Notes under the pieces: model-generated
The model's input: only the letters and a program-made list of their open reading frames with translations
Databases searched by the model: none
Told to the model about the DNA's origin: nothing
Position numbers and translations under genes: made by a program
Origin: an uncultured Lachnospiraceae bacterium
GTDB taxonomy: Bacteria > Bacillota > Clostridia > Lachnospirales > Lachnospiraceae
Assembly (NCBI GenBank): GCA_947178465.1
Contig: CAMWYL010000179.1
Coordinates: forward strand, 1-6,841
Reading direction: 5' to 3'
Length of the DNA: 6,841 nucleotides
Part shown: one piece after another, positions 1 through 6,400 of the stretch
How positions within the stretch are numbered: the first letter of the stretch is position 1
How the letters are laid out: every line of letters starts with the position of its first letter

Positions 1-33
1 AGTAATAGCAGCTACTGTCCCGCGGATGTAAAT

Positions 34-129
34 CTATCCACTGTCGCGCTTGCGACCCGGCTCCAAAGACAACATCTTAATGGCTGTCTCGGCCTGCTCA
101 GTTTGTACTGTAGATAATGTGCAGTGCAA
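34..129 (-). CDS. Possible 31-aa small protein or leader peptide (TTG start)
   Basis: On the minus strand a GGAGGTG Shine-Dalgarno (positions 140-134) lies 6 nt (counted from GGAGG) before a TTG codon at 129-127. That codon opens a 31-residue frame ending at TAG (36-34). The peptide has a Glu/Ala/Lys-rich stretch (TEQAETAIKML) that could form a short helix, then a basic tail (PGRKRDSG). A promoter sits just upstream at 195-167, giving a leader of only about 20 nt. After the TAG the frame stays open to the window edge (IYIRGTVAAIT). This could therefore be a leader peptide, a stand-alone small protein, or the interrupted remnant of a longer gene. Hairpins at 43-56, 99-110 and 124-136 lie inside it, so a structured RNA is a real alternative. 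The family is not recognised. Confidence 0.28.
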   Translation of the reverse strand: MHCTLSTVQTEQAETAIKMLSLEPGRKRDSG

Positions 130-166
130 AGAGCACCTCCGGCTGTTGGCTGAAGGTATTATCAGT

Positions 167-195
167 AATATATCATAAGTATATGCATATTTCAA
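167..195 (-). promoter_or_regulatory. Minus-strand sigma-A-type promoter
   Basis: On the minus strand, TTGAAA (195-190) is followed after exactly 17 bp by TATATT (172-167). Each hexamer matches the vegetative consensus at 5 of 6 positions. Predicted transcription starts near 160 and runs towards the left edge, about 20 nt ahead of the GGAGGTG site at 140-134. The surroundings are AT-rich, so chance matches are more likely here than elsewhere, but spacing and the downstream ribosome-binding site agree. Confidence 0.5.
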
Positions 196-244
196 CAAAA
201 AGTTCTTATGCACAGGTATTCGATTTCCTCGTGCAGAAAGGAAC

Positions 245-273
245 TTGCGATAGCGAAAAACATTTGATAAAAA
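245..273 (+). promoter_or_regulatory. Weak promoter candidate upstream of the attenuator-like hairpins
   Basis: TTGCGA (245-250) and TAAAAA (268-273) are separated by 17 bp, each matching 4 of 6 consensus bases. A start near 280 would place the competing stems at 278-316 at the very beginning of the transcript. The match is weak and the call depends mainly on what follows it. Confidence 0.22.
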
Positions 274-298
274 AGCTGCGACAACGTAAATCATCATA

Positions 299-324
299 TT
301 GTCGCTGCCGAGCGACGATTTTTT
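299..324 (+). terminator. Plus-strand intrinsic terminator or attenuator
   Basis: GTCGCT (301-306) and AGCGAC (311-316) form a 6-bp GC-rich stem with a four-base GCCG loop. A T299-A318 pair and a T300-G317 wobble can extend it. A run of six T follows at 319-324. On the other strand no T-run follows, so the signal reads on the plus strand. It either ends a transcript entering from the left or acts as an attenuator for the gene at 472. The segment GCGACAA (278-284) can pair perfectly with TTGTCGC (299-305) and would disrupt this stem. Confidence 0.55.
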
Positions 325-400
325 ATCGGATACTGTCGAAACGTCCCCATATAGCGCATAAACGGGGAGAATTTGACGAACGATTCTGCCGTAAATCGTC

Positions 401-429
401 TTGTGGCAGAGAACCGAAATGAGTATACT
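401..429 (+). promoter_or_regulatory. Candidate promoter of the membrane-protein gene
   Basis: TTGTGG (401-406) and TATACT (424-429) are 17 bp apart. The -10 element matches consensus at 5 of 6 positions and the -35 is poor. A start near 436 would give a leader of about 36 nt before the ATG at 472. This would lie downstream of the terminator-like hairpin and so bypass it. Confidence 0.33.
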
Positions 430-471
430 AAAGATAACACTTATAAAAATACGATAGGGAGAGATAGGATT

Positions 472-1170
472 ATGGTAAATGGAATTATCGGTTATTTTGA
501 CCACTCGTTTATAATAGTGCTGACGATTATCTTTATGGCAATCGGAGTGCTGTACCAAATTATCATCGGGGTGCTTTATCAACGAATGATACATGCGACG
601 GACACGCTTTCGGGTGTGGAGGACAAGCTGCTTGGGCAGTGCAAGGAGCGCTTTGTGAACTGCTATAAATTAAACGGCGGTGTGCCAAACATATCGGTTT
701 TTGTGGACAAGTTTATCAACCGTATCCGCTTTATGGGAATGGGAATCAGCTTTATGAAGCATCTGTCGGGACAGCTTATGCTTGCGGGCGTCTTTGTGGC
801 GGGCTTTGGCGTATGCAAGGGCATTATCGAGGGCAGAAGCTTTGTGGATTTGCTGCCGTTTTACATTATCAGCCTTTTTGGGATTTACCTGTATCTGAGC
901 ATTGTTTCCATTGTGGACATGCCTGCACGCAGGCAGATGCTCAAGACCAACCTGACGGACTATCTGGAAAATACGGTGGCACAGCGGTTAGAGCATGGAA
1001 TCATGGAAAAGGAAAAGCTTTTGTGGGAGCTTGCGCAGGAGAAAAGCGCAAAGGCGGAGGAAAAGGAAACGGATACAGTGGCCGCAAAGGAAGAAAAATC
1101 AGGCTTTTCGCAGGAGGACGCCGCAGAGTTGGAGGCATTGCTTCGCAGTTTTATAGGAAACAAAGCATAA
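472..1170 (+). CDS. Three-helix membrane protein of unknown function (232 aa)
   Basis: I do not recognise the family. Three hydrophobic segments are visible, at about residues 12-36, 97-118 and 126-148. Between the first two lies a soluble loop of roughly 60 residues. After the third is a charged cytoplasmic-type tail (150-232) rich in Lys, Glu and Ala that looks helical and ends in a short amphipathic helix around 213-228. The start at 472 is preferred because a purine-rich site (AGGGAGAG, 456-463) precedes it and the first hydrophobic helix follows directly. The frame is open back to an ATG at 373, but that would add 33 polar residues over hairpin-rich leader DNA. Residues 24-29 and 32-37 both read IGVLYQ, a small internal duplication. 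The gene precedes pgi on the same strand with an 89-bp gap and no clear terminator, so some co-transcription is possible, but nothing ties it to sugar metabolism. Confidence 0.85.
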   Translation: MVNGIIGYFDHSFIIVLTIIFMAIGVLYQIIIGVLYQRMIHATDTLSGVEDKLLGQCKERFVNCYKLNGGVPNISVFVDKFINRIRFMGMGISFMKHLSGQLMLAGVFVAGFGVCKGIIEGRSFVDLLPFYIISLFGIYLYLSIVSIVDMPARRQMLKTNLTDYLENTVAQRLEHGIMEKEKLLWELAQEKSAKAEEKETDTVAAKEEKSGFSQEDAAELEALLRSFIGNKA

Positions 1171-1191
1171 GCGATTGATTTATAAGGAAAG

Positions 1192-1230
1192 TTTTGCTAA
1201 AATATTGATTAACAATATATGGCAGCAAAA
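1192..1230 (+). promoter_or_regulatory. Nested inverted repeat and weak promoter upstream of pgi
   Basis: An outer pair TTTTGCT (1192-1198) / AGCAAAA (1224-1230) encloses an inner pair ATATTG (1202-1207) / CAATAT (1213-1218) with a five-base centre. A weak promoter, TTGCTA (1194-1199) and TATATG (1216-1221) with a 16-bp spacer, lies inside the same dyad and would start transcription near 1228. The symmetric placement could make this an operator, or an RNA hairpin if transcribed from upstream. No T-run follows, so it is not a standard terminator. Confidence 0.3.
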
Positions 1231-1259
1231 TCTATAGAAAACGGAAAAGGAGAGAACAA

Positions 1260-2606
1260 ATGAGTAAGGTAACGTTTGATTATTCAAAAGCATCCCAATT
1301 TATCAGTGACCACGAAGTCGAGTATATGAAGATACTGACGCTCGACGCAAAGGAGGTTCTTCTGGGAAAGAACGGTGCGGGTAATGATTTCTTAGGATGG
1401 ATTGATTTACCGGTGGATTACGACAAGGAGGAGTTTGCCAGAATCAAAGAGGCGGCAAAGAAGATTCAGGGTGACAGCGAAGTGCTCCTTGTAATTGGAA
1501 TTGGCGGCTCCTATCTGGGGGCAAGAGCAGCGGTGGAATTCTTGCGCCACAGCTTCTACAACATGGTAGACAAGAGCATCCGCAAGACGCCGGAGATTTA
1601 TTTTGTTGGAAATTCCATCAGCTCTACCTATATTAAACACTTGATTGATGTCATCGGTGACAGGGATTTCTCCATTAACATGATAAGCAAATCAGGAACA
1701 ACGACCGACCCTTCGATTGCGTTCCGTGTATTTAAGGAAATGATGGAGAAGAAGTACGGCAAGGAGGGCGCTGCAAAGAGAATTTACGCGACGACGGATA
1801 AGGCGAAGGGTTCTTTAAAGAACCTTGCGACAGAGGAGGGCTATGAGACCTTTGTGGTACCCGATGACGTAGGAGGACGGTTCTCCGTACTGACGGCGGT
1901 TGGCCTGCTTCCGATTGCAGTCAGCGGCGCGGATATCGATAAGCTTATGGAGGGCGCTGCAAGCGGCAGAAAGAGAGCATTGGAGCTTCCGTTTGAGGAG
2001 AATGACGCAATGCAGTATGCGGCACTTCGCAACATTCTTTTAAGAAAAGGAAAAGCGGTTGAAATTCTCTGTAATTATGAGCCGAGCGCACACTATGTTT
2101 CCGAGTGGTGGAAGCAGCTCTTCGGCGAGTCCGAGGGCAAGGATCAGAAGGGCTTGTTCCCGGCAAGCGTTGACCTTACGACAGACCTCCATTCCATGGG
2201 GCAGTTTATCCAGGACGGCGCGCGTGTGATGTTTGAGACGGTATTGAATATCGAGAAGTCAAGGGAAGAGCTTACGATTGGAACGGAACCGGTTGATCTT
2301 GACGGTCTGAATTACCTTGCGGGTAAGACGGTTGATTTTGTAAATAAGAGTGCGATGAACGGTACCGTGCTTGCACATACGGACGGACAGGTGCCGAACT
2401 TTATGGTAAATGTGCCGGAGGTAAATGAATTCTATTTAGGAGAGCTGTTCTATTTCTTCGAGTTTGCATGCGGTCTGAGCGGATATCTGCTTGGCGTGAA
2501 TCCGTTTAACCAGCCGGGCGTTGAGAGCTATAAGAAGAACATGTTCGCACTGCTTGGTAAGCCGGGCTACGAGGAAGCACGGGAAGCGCTTTTGAAGAGA
2601 TTATAA
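1260..2606 (+). CDS. pgi: Glucose-6-phosphate isomerase
   Basis: This cytoplasmic enzyme interconverts glucose 6-phosphate and fructose 6-phosphate, in glycolysis and in reverse for gluconeogenesis. At 448 aa it has the length of the short Bacillus-type enzyme, not the ~550-aa enterobacterial or animal form. Two SIS-type sugar-phosphate domains are visible. GIGGSYLGA (residues 80-88) and SKSGTTTDP (143-151) form the phosphate-binding region. Both family signatures are present: DDVGGRFSVLTAVG (202-215) and the C-terminal GYLLGVNPFNQPGVESYK (408-425). Catalytic candidates by family position are E290 in FGESEGKD, H311 in TTDLHSMGQ and K425 in VESYKK, all intact. The ATG is supported by AAGGAGAG (1247-1254), five bases upstream. 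The gene ends ahead of a strong terminator at 2666-2697, so it closes its transcription unit. Length and motifs indicate a complete, functional housekeeping gene. Confidence 0.98.
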   Translation: MSKVTFDYSKASQFISDHEVEYMKILTLDAKEVLLGKNGAGNDFLGWIDLPVDYDKEEFARIKEAAKKIQGDSEVLLVIGIGGSYLGARAAVEFLRHSFYNMVDKSIRKTPEIYFVGNSISSTYIKHLIDVIGDRDFSINMISKSGTTTDPSIAFRVFKEMMEKKYGKEGAAKRIYATTDKAKGSLKNLATEEGYETFVVPDDVGGRFSVLTAVGLLPIAVSGADIDKLMEGAASGRKRALELPFEENDAMQYAALRNILLRKGKAVEILCNYEPSAHYVSEWWKQLFGESEGKDQKGLFPASVDLTTDLHSMGQFIQDGARVMFETVLNIEKSREELTIGTEPVDLDGLNYLAGKTVDFVNKSAMNGTVLAHTDGQVPNFMVNVPEVNEFYLGELFYFFEFACGLSGYLLGVNPFNQPGVESYKKNMFALLGKPGYEEAREALLKRL

Positions 2607-2665
2607 ACAGATTAAAAGCTTCCGTTTCGAGGAGTTTGTACAATTAAATATAAGCAGTTGAGAAG

Positions 2666-2697
2666 AAATCCGATGGGTTAGTTCCCATCGGATTTTT
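2666..2697 (+). terminator. Rho-independent terminator of pgi
   Basis: AAATCCGATGGG (2666-2677) pairs perfectly over 12 bp with CCCATCGGATTT (2684-2695) around a six-base loop TTAGTT. The stem runs into TTTTT (2693-2697) and then AT-rich sequence. It lies 59 bases after the pgi stop codon and insulates the downstream unit from pgi transcription. Confidence 0.95.
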
Positions 2698-2760
2698 AAA
2701 TTTTATCCTTAACATAATACATCATGGGATTGCATTCTCCTCGCGTTTCATAAGTGAAAG

Positions 2761-2789
2761 TTATCATGCTTGGTTTTGCGCGCTATAAT
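2761..2789 (+). promoter_or_regulatory. Promoter of the 177-aa / 1069-aa operon
   Basis: A perfect TATAAT (2784-2789) lies 17 bp after TTATCA (2761-2766), which keeps 4 of 6 consensus -35 bases. The predicted start is near 2796, giving a leader of about 80 nt before the ATG at 2875. It stands after the pgi terminator, so it probably is the main entry point for the genes that follow. Confidence 0.68.
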
Positions 2790-2792
2790 GCA

Positions 2793-2815
2793 GATACTCA
2801 GATATCTGAAGTATC
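2793..2815. promoter_or_regulatory. Palindrome over the predicted transcription start
   Basis: GATACT (2793-2798), the 10-bp palindrome CAGATATCTG (2799-2808), one unpaired A (2809) and AGTATC (2810-2815) form a 22-base dyad with a single bulge. It begins only three bases after the -10 box and covers the predicted +1. A dimeric repressor bound here would block initiation. As RNA it could also fold at the extreme 5' end of the transcript. Confidence 0.5.
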
Positions 2816-2829
2816 AATATATAAATGTC

Positions 2830-2855
2830 AAGATAAATATCATGATATTTATCTT
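2830..2855. promoter_or_regulatory. Perfect 26-bp palindrome beside the ribosome-binding site
   Basis: Each 13-base half (AAGATAAATATCA and its complement) is an exact mirror, with no spacer and no mismatch. It lies in the leader about 34 bases after the predicted start and ends three bases before the Shine-Dalgarno AAAGGAG (2859-2865). As DNA it is a candidate operator. As RNA it can form an 11-bp AT-rich hairpin with a CATG loop stacked against the ribosome-binding site, which could tune translation or protect the 5' end. No T-run follows, so it is not a terminator. Confidence 0.6.
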
Positions 2856-2874
2856 AGGAAAGGAGAGATACATT

Positions 2875-3408
2875 ATGGCAGCAAACAGTTTAAATGCAGC
2901 AGTTGCAGTTGATTTTTCGTTAATCGGGACATCTCTGCATGCGATGTACAAAAAGGAGAAGGAGGGCTACAGAATCCTGTTGATTCCATCCCTGCAGGAG
3001 AACAATGAGGGCGTTTCCATTGAACAGCTGATGAATGACGTCAAGGGAATGATAAAGGGCGTAACCGGAGAAGAAGCCGCAAATATGGATGAAATCACGG
3101 ATACCCTAAAGTCTGCGGCAGATGATCCGTCAAAGATTAATCTTGATGAGGTGCGGATTAAGCTGAACATGGCATACCTGTATATCAGCAAGACCTCACA
3201 GGAGGATATTCTGGAGTATGCCTTTAACGTCAACATTCAGACCACGGGACTGATTCCGAAGGCATTGCAGAACATCATTACCGTAGACCACTTGGGACTC
3301 GCCATCTGGAATACCGAGCGGGCGCAGATTCTGAATAAGATGTCGATTGCAAAGATTGAGGACTATCTGGGACTTCCTGCTGAGAAAGCGGCAGAGGAAA
3401 CAACGTAA
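2875..3408 (+). CDS. Unknown soluble 177-aa protein, first gene of operon
   Basis: I do not recognise the family. No signal peptide or membrane helix is visible. The N-terminal ~40 residues look beta-rich (AAVAVDFSLIGTS, then YRILLIPSL). A helical, acidic middle follows (about 47-85), then a segment of likely strands (about 95-160) with TVDHLGLAIW at 136-145, and a short acidic tail. The start at 2875 is chosen because AAAGGAG (2859-2865) lies nine bases upstream. The frame continues back to a TTG at 2770, but that codon lies between the -35 and -10 boxes. The gene follows its own promoter and palindromes and is 47 bp from the next gene without a terminator. TVDHLGLAI resembles TVEELYFGI at residues 243-251 of the 1069-aa neighbour, so the two may share a repeat fold or interact; that is inference. 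Confidence 0.9.
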   Translation: MAANSLNAAVAVDFSLIGTSLHAMYKKEKEGYRILLIPSLQENNEGVSIEQLMNDVKGMIKGVTGEEAANMDEITDTLKSAADDPSKINLDEVRIKLNMAYLYISKTSQEDILEYAFNVNIQTTGLIPKALQNIITVDHLGLAIWNTERAQILNKMSIAKIEDYLGLPAEKAAEETT

Positions 3409-3455
3409 GAGAAATAAAACAATACCAAACTGTCAGGGGGTGCAGCGTCTTTCGA

Positions 3456-6400
3456 ATGCGCGGAGGCGCTGTGCCCGAATGGAAGATGGGAGCGGCAATG
3501 AAAGCAAATAAAATGTCATTTGATATCAGCATGGACGGTACGCTGTTGTCCATGCCTGCCAAGTTAGGGATAGGAAAGCAGGGAACCGGCGGATCCGTAA
3601 GAGGGGTCATGCAGACAAATAAAATGAATCTGGAAAAGGTGCTTCGAATGATTGATGCACAGCTGGCGGAATCTGTCGGTTCTTATCTGAATACCGTCAC
3701 ATCCTGTCTGCCCGAGCAAATGTATTTTCAATATCAGGACAATCAGTGCATCCTTTGGTTTCGCAGTGACGGTTCGCAGCTTGGAATCCTGTGGAGGGAA
3801 AAAAGTGTGGCAGTATTGTATGCCATTGCGCAGGATGAAAGGGCTGCTGCGGGGAGCGTGTCGTACTATATGACAAAGGCCGCGCAGGCGCTCGGGATAA
3901 AGCAGATGTTTCTGTTTCTGAAAAAGGGAGATGCCTGTGATCTGCCGCAACTGGCCCGGACAGTCACGGGAAAGGAGAAGGAACTCAAGGTCCCGTCCCC
4001 GTTGCAGTCATATAATCTGTTATTCTGTGGTTCCTTTTGCTTTGATGGGAATACGGTAATCGGCAAGGCGATGGATGCTCTGTTTGGAATAAAACAGGTG
4101 GAGCTTGACATGTTTTTTGGCGCTTCCGGGAAAGATTTTTGCGGCTATGTGTTGCTTCCGGTCTTTCAATCAGGTGCGCTGACGGTGGAGGAGCTTTATT
4201 TTGGAATCGGTTTCAAGGCACAGATGGTACAGATGCTGCTCTCGGGAACCTTTTCATTTTCCTTTTTGGAGGGTGTACTGTTCCGCGTGCAGTGCGAACT
4301 GAACAATCAGGGCTTTTGTATTGAGGCCTTTGCCAAGCCGGACAAGCCTAAGCACTTATTTCACACCTTTTCCATCGGCGATACCTGTCTTGCCATAGGA
4401 TATCAAAACGGATTTATCTTTCAAATATTCTGTAACCTCTACATGGGAGAGATAAAGCTGTTTGGCGCGTTAGGACTGACTGTAACTGGATCTGTTCCGG
4501 TGCCGGATTTGATATCCTGCGCGGTAACGGATATTACGCTGCCTGTATTTGTCAGGAGTATTGTCGGAAAGCAGATTAACGGGCTTGAGGCATTTGACTT
4601 TATTCAGCTGTTGGGATTGCCGATGGGTGTAACCGACACCTTTCCAATAAAGGCGGATACGCCTCCGGAGGAGACGGCGCGGCTGTTTAATAAACGGATC
4701 AGTGACAAGAGCTTTGCTTTGAGTGCCGACCGGCTCCGGACAGAATGCTTTCAGGACGGCGTAATTCTTACGGATAAAAAGAGAATGCGCCATTACTATA
4801 TCAACAAGGGCGGTAAGCTTCAGCTGCAGGCACAGTTCTATTATGCAATGAAAAATATGACGCTTGGGGATTACACAATCACGAGAGGCATTTTCACCTG
4901 CTGTACGCTCAGATTGTTTGACAAAACAGAGTTTCAGGCGCTTCTTTCGATTTCGGAGACGGACGGGCTGATGGCTTATGCCTGTATCCGAAACCTGAAT
5001 CTCGGCTTCCTGAAGCTTGAGGGCTCGGGAATGAATACACAAAGCGATAATCCGCTGACAAGTCTGCCGCAAAACAGCCTGCTCAGGCAGTTTGTCAACC
5101 CGAATGAAAAGGGTGCGGTTTTCTATTTAAGGGCAGGAAGTACGGAGGTAAGCTTTTATATTGATGCCAAGCTGGAGCTTCTGGGTCTGTACCGGTTTGC
5201 GGCACGGATTTTATACGCGAAGGGAATTATTTCTGTGGACACGCGCTTTTCGCTGGCGGAATGCCTGGATGTGTCGCTGCATATCGGCGCGAATTACGCA
5301 AGCTTCAGCAGCGCGAATTTCTCCTTTGAGCTGGTAGTGGACTGTACCGGTCTGGAGAAAAAACTGAAGGCCGTTCAGGACAAAATTAATCAGGCGATTG
5401 ATAACCTGAGAAATAAGATCAACAGTGCTAAGAAACGTCTTACGGATGCTCAAAATCAGGTCAATGAGCTGTACGGGCAAATCCGGCGATTGGACAATAA
5501 TATTGAAAACTGCAGGAATGCGATAAAAAATGCAAAGTGGTATAAAAAGGCCTTTGTAGCCATCGCCAAGGGCATTGAGATTGCGGCGTATGAGGTTGCA
5601 AAGGCGGGGATTTATGTGGCAATCGGTGTGGCAAAGGCGGCCTTGGAGGTTGCAAAGCAGATTGTCAATATAAGCGGCATTGTGGGAGAGGGCGTACTGC
5701 GTGCGGTCAACGGGGCGATTACGGCGACATTAAACCTGTTCTTTGTGCGGTATATCCGTCTGGCTTCAAAGGTATCAACATCGGAGCAGAATTTCAGCGC
5801 GGAAATCGAGTTTGTGGCGTTGGGAAAAACTTATCATTATCAGACGACCATCGGACGAAGCGCGCTGTCGGGAAATCCGACGAAAGCGCTTTCGGACAAC
5901 ATGAATAACCGCATGAACAATGATTTGAACAATATGGAACAAGGCGCTTTCCGGAGCAACAGGAACCGCTATAAGCATGAAGAGTATACGATAGCTCAGA
6001 ATAAGACCCGGCTTCGGGACGGGATGCTGCAGCTGAAATCCGGAACCAATCTGCTTTGCAGGATGCAGGAAAATTACATAGACGGCTGCGGGGAGAGCAT
6101 GCCGGAGTTTGAGGAGTTTAACGTATCTTACGGACAGGCCATGAATGATGTTACAAGCCTGCTTGAGCTTGCGGACCGCTCCGTTGATTTCCATGATATG
6201 AACGACGCGGTAGCGATGGTCGAGGAGGAGATGAACAGGCAGGAGGAGAAGGTGCGGGATACCACCTTTATTCCGGTAAAGAAGGCGATAGCTGATTACA
6301 AGGATTCGTTGGACCTTCTAAAAGCGGTTCAAAACAGCATGGGGCAGATTGAAATGCAGCAGCAGACGTTTAATACACATGCCGAGACAATGAAAAAGAA

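Larger units (their letters stand above)
1..471. other. Leader/intergenic region with no confident gene
   Basis: This 471-base stretch precedes the first well-supported gene. What can be seen is a good minus-strand promoter near 167-195, a minus-strand mini-ORF at 34-129, short hairpins at 43-56, 99-110 and 124-136, a plus-strand terminator-like hairpin at 299-324 and weaker plus-strand promoter candidates. Short open frames exist on both strands in the first 180 bases. One is plus frame 1, open from the window edge to a stop at 115-117. Another could start at ATG 80 and stop at 176-178, encoding 32 residues with three cysteines, but it has no clear ribosome-binding site. None can be assigned to a family. 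The left part could be the end of a gene, a structured RNA or a decayed gene; the sequence alone does not decide. Confidence 0.5.

Noticed and set aside
1..140. Known riboswitch (cobalamin, M-box or lysine type)
   Set aside because: Some short words looked similar, but the conserved core segments of these classes could not be found in order on either strand.
117..422. Plus-strand 101-codon open frame
   Set aside because: It runs straight through the terminator hairpin at 299-324, has no ribosome-binding site, and its residue composition looks random.
373..471. Earlier ATG for the membrane protein
   Set aside because: It would add 33 polar residues encoded by hairpin-rich leader DNA; the ATG at 472 has a purine-rich site and directly precedes the first hydrophobic helix.
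130..594. Upstream extension of the minus-strand open frame to 186 codons
   Set aside because: It overlaps the better-supported gene at 472 in antisense and crosses the promoter and leader of the mini-ORF; only the last 31 codons have start signals.
2770..2874. Earlier TTG start for the 177-aa protein
   Set aside because: The codon lies between the -35 and -10 elements, so it would not be transcribed from this promoter; the extra 35 codons are the palindromic leader.
4470..5072. 200-codon open frame on the minus strand inside the large gene
   Set aside because: It is antisense to a strongly coding frame, without ribosome-binding site or promoter, and rich in Arg/Gln/His as expected of an antisense shadow.
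5568..5665. Short repeated DNA (GTTGCAAAG-like) considered as a CRISPR or direct-repeat array
   Set aside because: The copies are in frame, imperfect and explained by the 11-residue protein repeat; there are no unique spacers of constant length.
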